The notes beneath the pieces were generated by a model that did not search any database, was not told the DNA's origin, and worked only from the letters and a program-made list of their open reading frames with translations. The translations under genes and the position numbers were made by a program. 13,690 bases of DNA from Desulfuromusa sp. (GTDB taxonomy: Bacteria > Desulfobacterota > Desulfuromonadia > Desulfuromonadales > Geopsychrobacteraceae). Of this stretch, positions 1-7,624 are shown one piece after another (within the stretch, counting starts at the first letter, position 1; every line of letters starts with the position of its first letter). The stretch covers positions 1 through 13,690 of the forward strand of contig JAUVCS010000005.1 in the NCBI GenBank assembly GCA_030590745.1, written 5' to 3'.

Positions 1-1119
1 GATCTGTTTGAGCAAACCGGGTTTGCAGCATTGTTTGGCGGCAAACTCCAGTTTTCTTCCAAGGTATTCACCAACCGGTTATTTGAAAAAAATCCGGTTC
101 CGACCCTCTGGATTATTAATGATGTCGCTTCCCTTGATGAAACCATTGTCCGGAGAATGTCATTGGTTCTGGAAATAAAAAACCCACCAAAATCATCCCG
201 AGAAGGGGTCTGGAACAGAATTATTGCCAAACACAAACTCGAGCTTCCAGAGCAGGCGATTGCTGAATTGATGAAGTTAGAAGCATCCCCTGCGGTACTT
301 GACAATGCCGTCAGGTACGCCCAAATCAATGGGCAGGGAACTGATGATATCCTGTTTGCGACCAGAGGAATCATCAAAGCGATCAAAGGGTCGATTAAAC
401 CAGTCAGCAATACGCCTCTAACAACTTATTGTTCAGATCTGGTCAATGCCGACATGAACCTGAATGACCTTGGGGCGCGATTAAAGAAATCGAGCCAACG
501 ACAATTTTCACTCTGTCTCTATGGTCCTCCGGGAACCGGAAAAACGGAATACGTGCGTCAACTTGCCGAGCAACTGGGGATGGAAGTCCTGGTCAAGAGA
601 GCGTCTGACCTGTTTGGATCCTACGTTGGAGAAACAGAGCGACAAATCGCAGCGGCTTTTCAGGAAGCCCAAGAGAAAGAGAGTTTTCTGATCTTTGATG
701 AAGCTGATTCACTGCTCGGGGATCGTAACCATGCACAGCGCGGCTGGGAAATTTCTCAGGTCAATGAAATGTTGACTTGGATGGAATCACATCCACTACC
801 ATTCGCTTGTACGACCAATTTGATGGACCGACTGGATCAGGCTTCCTTGAGACGGTTCACCTTTAAGGTTGGTTTCGATTATCTGACTCAAAATCAAGTC
901 CATCGGGCTTTCAGGGAATTCTTTTCCACTGAAGCCCCAGGATCCCTCTACAGCTTAAAAAGCCTGACCCCGGGAGATTTTTCTGTTGTGCAGAAAAAAG
1001 CGAAAATCATGGGACTTATATCGAAGCCGAACGAGCTTGCAGCGTTGCTTGAACTTGAATGTTCCATGAAGACCAAGGACACAAGGACTATTGGATTCGT
1101 TGCGAATAAGTCTGCCTGA
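1..1119 (+). CDS. Tandem-AAA ATPase, C-terminal part (5' end outside window)
   Basis: The frame is open from base 1, so the true start lies upstream; the TTG at 31 is only the first start-like codon inside the window. The piece holds the end of one AAA module and all of a second. Counting from the TTG, residues 24-42 carry a sensor-1-like strand (LWIIND) and an arginine pair (VRRM), the tail of the first module. The second module has Walker A GPPGTGKT (165-172), Walker B FLIFDEAD (219-226), sensor 1 CTTN (260-263) and arginine-finger positions LRRF (273-276), so it looks ATPase-competent. The pore region FGSYVGETE fits the classical AAA clade (COG0464-like). Such proteins are usually cytoplasmic remodelling ATPases; the substrate is unknown. 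The gene converges on the dynamin-like gene, with 114 bp between them. The family call is firm; the cellular role is not assignable. Confidence 0.85.
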   Translation, partial: DLFEQTGFAALFGGKLQFSSKVFTNRLFEKNPVPTLWIINDVASLDETIVRRMSLVLEIKNPPKSSREGVWNRIIAKHKLELPEQAIAELMKLEASPAVLDNAVRYAQINGQGTDDILFATRGIIKAIKGSIKPVSNTPLTTYCSDLVNADMNLNDLGARLKKSSQRQFSLCLYGPPGTGKTEYVRQLAEQLGMEVLVKRASDLFGSYVGETERQIAAAFQEAQEKESFLIFDEADSLLGDRNHAQRGWEISQVNEMLTWMESHPLPFACTTNLMDRLDQASLRRFTFKVGFDYLTQNQVHRAFREFFSTEAPGSLYSLKSLTPGDFSVVQKKAKIMGLISKPNELAALLELECSMKTKDTRTIGFVANKSA

Positions 1120-1121
1120 CG

Positions 1122-1148
1122 ATTAAGCGTGGACGACTTAATTTTATT
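1122..1148 (+). terminator. Weak stem-loop after the AAA ATPase gene
   Basis: Six-base arms ATTAAG (1122-1127) and CTTAAT (1137-1142) enclose a nine-base loop, followed by TTTATTT. The stem starts three bases after the stop codon. It is AT-rich, so it would be a poor intrinsic terminator. The rest of the convergent gap up to 1233 shows nothing clearer for either gene. Confidence 0.25.
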
Positions 1149-1233
1149 TAAAATAGTTTCAACTTAGATCTGGTAATGACCGGTTTTGATTGGACACCTG
1201 GATGGTCACACAGTCACAAAAAAGGGAACGATG

Positions 1234-3024
1234 CTATTCTTCAAATTGTTTGAGAATTTTCTGGATAGCTGTTATGGCCCGCTTCAACTTAATTTCCTTC
1301 CTCACGGTTTCTTGTGCCTGTGATTCACTTTGACTCAAAGCAACCTCCATTGCCTCTCTTGTCGCAGTAATAGTCTTTTCCAGCTGTTCGGACAACTCCA
1401 CCCCAAACTGGCGAAAACTTTCATCCAGTCCACGGCGCAACGCCCAGTTAATCTGTTCAACATTCTGATTGAGCAGTTTAATTCCCTCATCCCGCAACCG
1501 CTTTACAGTTTTTTTACGACGATACTTCTGGGTAAAAAACTTGCGGGAAAATCGCTGTCCGAGGGGATCCATATCGGATATAAACAGATCATTACTCCAA
1601 CCCGACAGTTCAAACTTGGTATAAGAACGACCGGCAGAAGGGGCATGATACGGGATATCAAATAAATCGGCAGCAATCTGTCTGACTTGTTCAATCAGCT
1701 GGTTACTGCGTTGCTGATGCAGAGTCAGCAGTTCGGTTGCTTCAACTCGAATGATATCAGCAACCTTGCGCATTGCCGGCGCAAAGAAAACCGGAATATC
1801 CTCCACCAGAGTACCTCTGACCAAACGCTCCAACTCTTCTATATCGACAATAGTCTGAACAAAACTTTCCAGCTGACCAATAATTTTTTCTTTAGCTTGA
1901 ACACGAACTTTTTCTACCTCTTCATTCAGTCGCTCAACAACCCTTTTCAAATCCCCGGAGAGGACATCCTCAGAGGCTTGTTTCTCCCTCTCCACATCAG
2001 GGATTGATTGACGGAATTTCTCTATCCTTTTTTTAAGTTCTGCTTCTGGCAGCATCAAAGCACTTAAGGAGAGCTGTAATTGCATATTGATATTATTGAG
2101 CTGATCACAGGTGCGACGTTGTAGCGACTCTTGAAGAATACTCTGTTTTTCCCGAGCAAAAAAATCGATAAGATTCTGCTCAACTTGCTGCATGCCGCTG
2201 TCTTTCCAACCGTCCGCATCACCAGATAGACGTGCGTCCAATCCTTTGCGGGCTGAAACCGCGAGAACCTGTGGAACACCATCACATAATGGAGTCAATT
2301 GATCAGCTAAGAATTTGAGCGAAGCAATTTGCTCTTGTTCATCAAGAAAATCAATTTTGTTCAGAATAAAAAATGTTTGCGGTAAGCGTTGTCGAATCTC
2401 CTTGAGATAATCTAGTTCTATCTCAGTGATCGGCGGATCTGGAGAAACCAGAAAGAGTGCGGCATCACACTGCGGAAGAATCTGATAGGCAACTTCGGTA
2501 TTATGTTTATGGGTCGAACCAATGCCGGGAGTATCAATCAGAATAACACCCTGCCTGAGCATTTCCGAAGGGTGACCGATTTCAACTCGTGTTACCTGCC
2601 GTTGGTTTTTGGGATTTCCCTTTTCAGTGACATAATCGTTGAGAAAGTCCCCCATGGTTTGATCTGAGGAAGGGGTAAAATTCACCGGTTCAGCGTCGAC
2701 TTCAAAGGACACCAGAGCATTAATATTCTCTGCTGTGCCAATAAAAGTGGGAATTGCGGTCACTGGGAGAATATCTGTCGGTAGCAGCTTGTCTCCAAGT
2801 AAAGCATTCAACAGGGTACTTTTACCACGCTTAAATTGACCTAATACCGCTAAACGGAACTGTCCCGTCACCAGGCGAGTTTGGAGAGATGTCAATTCAT
2901 TCCGGTCAACAGTGTAACCATCATCCAGACAATCAAGACACTCCAGAGCCTGAGTTAAAATCTCAGCCAAGCCAACCTGACTGGAAGACGACTCTAACTT
3001 CTCCTGAAGAGGTGGTTTACACAT
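1234..3024 (-). CDS. Bacterial dynamin-like GTPase
   Basis: This 596-residue protein has a large N-terminal dynamin-type GTPase domain. G1 is GQFKRGKST (62-70), the G2 threonine lies in PVTAIPT (87-93), G3 is DTPG (164-167) and G4 is NKID (222-225), with a G5-like VSAR near 266-269. GQFKRGKST followed by a PVTA loop is typical of bacterial dynamin-like proteins rather than Ras-like or Era GTPases. Residues about 290-460 and 510-590 are predicted long charged helices (the stalk). A basic, aromatic patch near 490-512 (KFFTQKYRRKK) could be the membrane-contacting tip; no clear transmembrane helix is seen. A GTG-AGGA ribosome site sits about seven bases before the ATG. It lies 86 bp downstream of cysK on the same strand and may be co-transcribed. 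Relatives remodel or tether membranes, some in stress or phage response; the role here is inferred only at family level. Confidence 0.88.
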   Translation of the reverse strand: MCKPPLQEKLESSSSQVGLAEILTQALECLDCLDDGYTVDRNELTSLQTRLVTGQFRLAVLGQFKRGKSTLLNALLGDKLLPTDILPVTAIPTFIGTAENINALVSFEVDAEPVNFTPSSDQTMGDFLNDYVTEKGNPKNQRQVTRVEIGHPSEMLRQGVILIDTPGIGSTHKHNTEVAYQILPQCDAALFLVSPDPPITEIELDYLKEIRQRLPQTFFILNKIDFLDEQEQIASLKFLADQLTPLCDGVPQVLAVSARKGLDARLSGDADGWKDSGMQQVEQNLIDFFAREKQSILQESLQRRTCDQLNNINMQLQLSLSALMLPEAELKKRIEKFRQSIPDVEREKQASEDVLSGDLKRVVERLNEEVEKVRVQAKEKIIGQLESFVQTIVDIEELERLVRGTLVEDIPVFFAPAMRKVADIIRVEATELLTLHQQRSNQLIEQVRQIAADLFDIPYHAPSAGRSYTKFELSGWSNDLFISDMDPLGQRFSRKFFTQKYRRKKTVKRLRDEGIKLLNQNVEQINWALRRGLDESFRQFGVELSEQLEKTITATREAMEVALSQSESQAQETVRKEIKLKRAITAIQKILKQFEE

Positions 3025-3110
3025 TAATAGTCCTCACAAAAAAACATCTCACCTGACAGGCTGAAATAAGCTCAGCAGGGGTACATAAAGTTTTAGCTGA
3101 TTTCACTTGA

Positions 3111-4058
3111 TCAAGAAAACAGGTCACTACTTAAATAACGTTCACCCGAATCAGGGAGGATCACAACGATATTTTTACCAGAAAATTCAGGTTGCGCAGC
3201 CAATCTGGCGGCAACTGCCGTTGCAGCTCCACAGGAAATTCCAGAAAGTAATCCCTCTTCACGAGTTAAACGTCTGGCAAAATCATAAGCCTCATCATTG
3301 CTAACCAACTCAACTTGATCAACCATATCCAAATCAAGCGTTTCGGGGATAAAACCTGCACCAATCCCCTGGATTTTATGCGGCCCAGGCTGTAACATTT
3401 CACCGGCCAGGTGTTGACTTATCACCGGGCTGGCAGCAGGCTCTACTGCAACCGACAGGATCTGCTTCCCCTGAACTTTTTTAATATAGCGGGATATTCC
3501 ACTGATAGTTCCCCCGGTTCCAACCCCTGCAACCAAAACATCAATCTCCCCGTTAGTATCTTCCCAAATCTCTGGCCCGGTCGTTTTAACATGAATCTCA
3601 GGATTAGCTGGATTTTTGAATTGATGCAATAACAGATAACGATCAGGGTTTTCTTCTGCTATTCTCTCTGCTTCAGCAACAGCAGCTGCCATCCCCTTTG
3701 ACCCGGCAGTCAAAATCAATTTGGCTCCAAAAGCTTTCAGAATCTTGCGCCGCTCAATACTCATTGTCTCTGGCATGGTTAAGGTCAGGGGGATTCCTTT
3801 AGCTGCTGCCACAAAAGCAAGGGCAATTCCGGTATTTCCACTGGTTGGCTCAACAATTGTCATCCCCGGCTTGAGAGTTCCCTTGGCCTGAGCGTCCTGA
3901 ATCATTGCTGCGCCAATTCGACACTTTACCGAATAAGCGGGATTACGCCCTTCTACTTTCCCGTAAACATTTGCCCCGCCGGGAGGAACAACCCGATTCA
4001 GTTGTACCAGTGGAGTTCTACCAATGGAAAGGGAATTATCTAAAAACATATGTGTCAT
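3111..4058 (-). CDS. cysK: Cysteine synthase A (O-acetylserine sulfhydrylase)
   Basis: This cytoplasmic PLP enzyme joins O-acetyl-L-serine with sulfide to give L-cysteine, the last step of assimilation. The 315-residue length is normal for CysK. K45 in SVKCRIGA is the expected PLP lysine. TSGNTG (72-77) is the substrate-binding asparagine loop, GVGTGGT (178-184) the phosphate-binding glycine loop, and SGISCGA (272-278) holds the serine that contacts the pyridine nitrogen. The C-terminal PDSGERYLS is diagnostic of the family. AGGAGA lies six bases before the first ATG, which supports this start over the in-frame ATG three codons later. The dynamin-like gene follows on the same strand. No Rrf2-type regulator gene, a frequent partner of cysK in other genomes, lies next to it. 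A cystathionine beta-synthase-like role is unlikely given the length and motifs. Confidence 0.95.
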   Translation of the reverse strand: MTHMFLDNSLSIGRTPLVQLNRVVPPGGANVYGKVEGRNPAYSVKCRIGAAMIQDAQAKGTLKPGMTIVEPTSGNTGIALAFVAAAKGIPLTLTMPETMSIERRKILKAFGAKLILTAGSKGMAAAVAEAERIAEENPDRYLLLHQFKNPANPEIHVKTTGPEIWEDTNGEIDVLVAGVGTGGTISGISRYIKKVQGKQILSVAVEPAASPVISQHLAGEMLQPGPHKIQGIGAGFIPETLDLDMVDQVELVSNDEAYDFARRLTREEGLLSGISCGAATAVAARLAAQPEFSGKNIVVILPDSGERYLSSDLFS

Positions 4059-4142
4059 ATCAGTCTCCTGTCCGAATCAAATTAAACCTGTTAACTTTTA
4101 CATTCAACTGGCCACAACAGTCCCACAACCAGCATGTCAATA

Positions 4143-4171
4143 ACAATATATAAACACAGCTACGCAGTCAA
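4143..4171 (-). promoter_or_regulatory. Candidate sigma70 promoter for cysK
   Basis: On the minus strand, TTGACT (4166-4171) lies 15 bases before TATATT (4145-4150), or 17 bases before TATTGT (4143-4148). Either leaves a leader of roughly 80 bases before cysK. No obvious operator dyad or terminator is seen in the rest of the 249 bp gap (4059-4307). Assigned by eye only. Confidence 0.4.
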
Positions 4172-4307
4172 GAAAGAGTTTACTAAAGAACTGTATGTTA
4201 TGGTGCTAAGCAGTGCAGAAGAAAATCAGATAAAATCAAAGGGTGTCGAAACAATGGGGTTAAGTAGGGATACTTCAACAACTCAAATTGAATAAATAGA
4301 CAGGAAA

Positions 4308-4985
4308 TTACCCTCGAGGTAAAAATAGAATCAATGCTCCATCTCCACCGTACTGTCTGGGGGCACGTGACCACTCAATAATCTGTTTTTTACCTTCAGC
4401 AGAAAGATACCGCTCGACTTCATTCCGTAGTGCCGGCTCACTGCCTTCAGAATGTAAACCCTTGCCAGTAATAACCAGTAAGGTTTGCCAGCCATGATGC
4501 CGCGCATTATGAAAAAAATGCTGTAGTTTATCGACCACCTCCGCACATTGTAAGCCATGGAGGTCAAGGGATGCATCTGGGGTCAGTTTCCCCTGTTTCA
4601 CCTGTTTTATCCGTTTTGGCATTGCTCCCGGACGGGGATTTTCTGCTACAAAACTATCCTCAAAAGTGACGGTTAAGTCCCCCATTGCGGCTAAAAATAG
4701 CATTTCTTCACTCAGCTCTTCATCCTCGTCAGGACTATCTTCTACTGGTGTTGAATAATCCAACTCTGCCTCTTCAAATGCCTCCGTTTGATCTATCCGT
4801 TTAACCCCAAGCATCTCCATCTCATCAGTAAATGACCCAGTCACTTCAGCCTGAACCGACTCTGTAACTGTCAACTTCGACTCAGTTTCCTCCTGACCAG
4901 AAATAGCAAACCCCTTCAAATGATTGAAGGGGCTAATATTGAAATCAGGTTTTTTTGATTTAGCAGTTTTTTTCTTTTTAGCCAT
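4308..4985 (-). CDS. Smr-domain protein
   Basis: The 225-residue protein ends in a small MutS-related (Smr) domain, about residues 136-224. Visible motifs are LDLHG (140-144), the TGKGLHS turn (173-179, the HGxG-like loop, here TGKG) and the terminal GGDGALILFL strand (213-222). The N-terminus is lysine-rich (KKKKTAKSKK). It is followed by a long acidic, low-complexity segment to about residue 95, probably disordered. Stand-alone Smr proteins such as the YdaL/SmrB group are nucleic-acid endonucleases or binding proteins; SmrB cleaves mRNA at collided ribosomes. Nuclease activity here is family-based inference. It starts eight bases after the stop of the TPR gene, whose TGA overlaps the GAGG ribosome site, so the two are likely translated from one transcript. 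Confidence 0.85.
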   Translation of the reverse strand: MAKKKKTAKSKKPDFNISPFNHLKGFAISGQEETESKLTVTESVQAEVTGSFTDEMEMLGVKRIDQTEAFEEAELDYSTPVEDSPDEDEELSEEMLFLAAMGDLTVTFEDSFVAENPRPGAMPKRIKQVKQGKLTPDASLDLHGLQCAEVVDKLQHFFHNARHHGWQTLLVITGKGLHSEGSEPALRNEVERYLSAEGKKQIIEWSRAPRQYGGDGALILFLPRG

Positions 4986-4993
4986 AAGTAACC

Positions 4994-5716
4994 TCAGCGC
5001 AACACCTGTTTACGACGACCAGTCATTGCCTTGGTCTGTTTCTTGATAATGGCACCCTGCTTTTCCAAATGAAATTGGTACCACATGTCACCGAAACCCT
5101 TCATCTTCATTTTTTTTCCAGATTCAAGGAGATTTTTATTATCTTCCAAATACACATTTCCGGTCTTGGCAGCACCTTTCTTGAGTATCTCGACTGCCTT
5201 ACCCCGTTGACCGATACGATCCAGACAAAAAGCGTAAACAGCATAAACCATTGGTTCTTTTCTGTTTCCTGAAACTGCTTTATCAAAAGTTGCCACCATT
5301 TCACCAGTTTTATTTTTTTTCATATAGGTAATTGCCAACATCGCCGTACCGACCCAGTTACGGACAAAACCTTTTTCCAAATAGGGGGTGGCCCCTTTGA
5401 AATCACGCTTTAAATAATAAATAGTTCCAATTTGCGAGTTGATCTGTTGTTTGACATAGATCTGCCAGGCCCCATATTTCAAGCCATCCTGCAGTTCTTT
5501 AATCGCCTTATCAGTCCGGTTTGCCAACATATCCCGCTGCGCAACCTCCATCAGAGCAGTCACCTTTTTCATAGTGATCCGGGTCAGCAACATAAAAATC
5601 AAAGCAAAAACCACAGCAGAAACGGCCATAGTAATCCACATATTAGGCGTAACAAACCTCATCATCAGTGCGGAAGACAAAGCTGAGCAGGCAAATGAAA
5701 TCAATAGATTAAGCAT
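4994..5716 (-). CDS. TPR-containing membrane protein of unknown function
   Basis: I do not recognise a named family. The 240-residue protein opens with two hydrophobic helices, about residues 3-20 and 27-46, joined by a short RFVTPNMW turn, so it is probably an inner-membrane hairpin. Residues about 54-187 form helix pairs with TPR spacing and TPR-like features (AIKELQDGLKYG, LKRDFKGATPYLEKG, AVYAFCLDRIGQRGKAVEILKKG), roughly three to four repeats, likely facing the cytoplasm. The C-terminus is strongly basic and ends in RRKQVLR. AAGGAA lies about eight bases before the ATG. It heads a two-gene unit with the Smr protein. The upstream promoter is overlapped by an inverted repeat, which suggests regulation. 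A scaffold or adaptor role is only a guess from the TPRs. Confidence 0.75.
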   Translation of the reverse strand: MLNLLISFACSALSSALMMRFVTPNMWITMAVSAVVFALIFMLLTRITMKKVTALMEVAQRDMLANRTDKAIKELQDGLKYGAWQIYVKQQINSQIGTIYYLKRDFKGATPYLEKGFVRNWVGTAMLAITYMKKNKTGEMVATFDKAVSGNRKEPMVYAVYAFCLDRIGQRGKAVEILKKGAAKTGNVYLEDNKNLLESGKKMKMKGFGDMWYQFHLEKQGAIIKKQTKAMTGRRKQVLR

Positions 5717-5750
5717 TTAAACGTTCCTTTTACAAATAGTGTGCAGAAGA

Positions 5751-5808
5751 GGTTGATAGCCAGCATATTCCAGCGCTGAACTCTATCAACCCGCGCAGAA
5801 AAAGTCAA
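5751..5808 (-). promoter_or_regulatory. Candidate promoter with overlapping operator-like inverted repeat
   Basis: On the minus strand TTGACT (5803-5808) is 17 bases from TAGAGT (5780-5785). A perfect nine-base inverted repeat, GGTTGATAG (5783-5791) and CTATCAACC (5751-5759), is centred near the predicted start site, with an inner CAGC/GCTG pair (5775-5778 and 5761-5764). One arm covers part of the -10 box. This geometry suits a repressor site for the TPR-Smr unit. It could instead be a 5' leader hairpin. The rest of the 205 bp gap shows no gene. Confidence 0.45.
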
Positions 5809-5902
5809 AACAATCGAGGGTCGTTAGCTGCTGATTTTAACAATAACAGGTTTGGAAAACCGGAGAGAGAAATAAGAGGAAAAATTTTCTACAGGAATCA
5901 AG

Positions 5903-5931
5903 TGCCACCTGCCAATTGACCTCAGGTGGCA
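5903..5931 (-). terminator. Stem-loop at the 3' end of the mltD-like gene
   Basis: Perfect nine-base arms TGCCACCTG (5903-5911) and CAGGTGGCA (5923-5931) enclose an 11-base loop. The upstream arm contains the TGA stop codon of the transglycosylase gene. No uninterrupted T run follows directly; a T-rich patch comes some 17 bases later. It may be a factor-aided terminator or a 3'-end stabilising hairpin. Confidence 0.45.
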
Positions 5932-7532
5932 GAAACCATCAAGGTCAGTTTCTGGCCTGGATGGAGGAGATGACCGTGGGAAAGTTCATTCCAAAGACGA
6001 ATTTGTTCAGTTGCAACATCAAACTGACGACCGATATCCCAGAGGGTATCCCCCGGAACAACCTGATAAATAACTTTTCTGGATAACCCTTTTTTCGGCT
6101 GTTGTTTTGCCACAACGCGGATTCCTGGCTTTGAAACTGCGAGAATTTGTCCCGGTCTGAGGAGATTGCTCCAGCCCAATTTGTTCCAGATTCGCAATTC
6201 CTTTTGCGTTACATTATTACGCCTTGAGATAGACCAGAGGCTGTCACCACGACGTACTTTATAGGTTCTGCGACGGCTACGGACATAACTATCCTGCAGA
6301 GCATTGAGCGGCAGCTTGGTAAACCCTTCTTTCAAGGGGAGAATAAGGTTATGACCAATCTGTAAAGCGCGCGGATTAGCTATCTTGTTCAACGCGATAA
6401 TATCATCAACCCGAATTCGATATTTCCGCGCAATAACCTGCAGCGTATCACCCGATTTAATCTTGTGGCGATGATAACGAGCCCTCTGGTTCTTTGGAAG
6501 CTGAGCATACAAGGTCCTGACCTGTCCGGCATGACCAAATGGAACTTTCAGCTGATAATTGGTAGCCCCTGGAGGGGTACACCAGCGCTTCAACTCAGGG
6601 TTAAGATCTTTCAACTCCTGATAGCTGATAGCACAAAACCCGGCAATAATTTCAAGATCCGTACTTGTTTCCAGGGTGACCATCTCATATTCCAGAGGTT
6701 CTTCATATTTCAAATCTGCAAACCCATAGGCCTCCAGATTTTTCACAATAGTGAGAGACGCCAGAAGTTTTGGCAGATAATTTTTGGTCTCCTCCCGCAG
6801 AACATGACCATCGATCAGGGTCCAGAAGTCCCTGCTGCCACTCTTTCTGACTGCTTTACGAACTTTTCCACCACCGGCGTTATATGCCGCCACTGCCAGA
6901 TACCAATCCCCATCAAAACGTTTATGCAGGTATTTCAGATGTCTGGCTGCTGCGTGTGTCGCCCTCTCTAAGTCGAGACGTCCATCCTGCCACCAATCAT
7001 TTTCCAAACCATACATCCGGCCGGTACTTTCAATAAACTGCCATGGTCCCGCAGCATGTGCCCAACTGTAGGCACGAACATTAAATCCTGATTCAATCAT
7101 TGCCAGATAGGCTAAATCAAGGGGGACTCCCTCATCAGCAAAAACCATCTGGATCTTTGGGACATAGCGACCGGCACGTTCAAGCCACCGACCAAACATT
7201 TTCTTACTGGAACCCGTATAGCGCTTAACCAGTTTATCAACCCTGGCATGGTCTTCTAAAGGAAAGTCACCATAGTAAGGAAGTGGCAAATCATCATGTA
7301 AATAGATGGCAATTGGTTCTGGAAGGGGTTCAATACCCGGCAAGTTAAATTTCAGATCAGCAGATTGACTTTTTTCCCCGACAACCACAGGTAACGTTTG
7401 AGCTGGGTCTTTATCTTCTGCTGACACTGTTGCTGGAAGATCTTCTCTTTGGGGAGAAACCCCCGATGATTGCATTGCCGAATGACAACCGCAAAGGAGC
7501 AGGACTAACAGTATTGAAATATTTTTAAGCAT
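5922..7532 (-). CDS. mltD: MltD-type lytic transglycosylase lipoprotein with LysM repeats
   Basis: Cleaves peptidoglycan glycan strands to 1,6-anhydro products, most likely from the inner face of the outer membrane. I place the start at the ATG at 7532 (536 residues). It is preceded by GAGAGGG and opens a lipoprotein signal (MLKNISILLVLLLCGC) with the lipidated cysteine at residue 16. The +2 residue is His, not Asp, which favours outer-membrane sorting. The SLT domain spans about 110-260: catalytic Glu147 in MIESGFN, then AAGPWQFIES, and YNAGGG at 217-222. A degenerate LysM-like stretch (282-333) precedes three clear LysM domains (about 356-400, 423-466, 487-533), each with GDT/GDS and a PGQ or IGH turn. 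An in-frame extension to a TTG at 7613 adds 27 codons but has no ribosome site and starts in a -35-like box. It follows hflX at 92 bp. Confidence 0.9.
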   Translation of the reverse strand: MLKNISILLVLLLCGCHSAMQSSGVSPQREDLPATVSAEDKDPAQTLPVVVGEKSQSADLKFNLPGIEPLPEPIAIYLHDDLPLPYYGDFPLEDHARVDKLVKRYTGSSKKMFGRWLERAGRYVPKIQMVFADEGVPLDLAYLAMIESGFNVRAYSWAHAAGPWQFIESTGRMYGLENDWWQDGRLDLERATHAAARHLKYLHKRFDGDWYLAVAAYNAGGGKVRKAVRKSGSRDFWTLIDGHVLREETKNYLPKLLASLTIVKNLEAYGFADLKYEEPLEYEMVTLETSTDLEIIAGFCAISYQELKDLNPELKRWCTPPGATNYQLKVPFGHAGQVRTLYAQLPKNQRARYHRHKIKSGDTLQVIARKYRIRVDDIIALNKIANPRALQIGHNLILPLKEGFTKLPLNALQDSYVRSRRRTYKVRRGDSLWSISRRNNVTQKELRIWNKLGWSNLLRPGQILAVSKPGIRVVAKQQPKKGLSRKVIYQVVPGDTLWDIGRQFDVATEQIRLWNELSHGHLLHPGQKLTLMVSAT

Positions 7533-7584
7533 TGACCCTCTCAAGATTGCTACACCGACAGAAACATTAACAACAATTAACGGC

Positions 7585-7613
7585 AGATTAATAAAAAACC
7601 TTCGCAAAGTCAA
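7585..7613 (-). promoter_or_regulatory. Possible promoter for the mltD-like gene
   Basis: TTGACT (7608-7613) on the minus strand is a good -35 match. The -10 is weak: TAATCT at 17 bases (7585-7590), or TATTAA at 14. It lies in the 92 bp between the hflX stop and the lipoprotein start. Read-through from hflX is the alternative. Confidence 0.25.
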
Positions 7614-7624
7614 GTGTGACCGAT

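Noticed and set aside
1..3024. AAA ATPase plus dynamin-like GTPase as a two-gene defence system
   Set aside because: The genes are convergent, not co-directional, and each has other neighbours. Nothing in the sequence links them functionally.
3107..3116. Ten-base palindrome CTTGATCAAG at the cysK stop
   Set aside because: It is short, has no loop or T run, and half of it is coding sequence; chance is sufficient.
4309..4322. Near-palindrome around CTCGAG at the end of the Smr gene
   Set aside because: It is offset by one base and made of C-terminal codons, with no stable loop.
6465..6971. Plus-strand ORF of 168 codons antisense to the mltD-like gene
   Set aside because: It lies within the conserved SLT/LysM coding region and its composition is unlike a real protein; a shadow frame.
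7533..7613. In-frame 27-codon extension of the mltD-like protein
   Set aside because: It would bury the lipoprotein signal peptide, has no ribosome site, and its TTG lies in a -35-like box.
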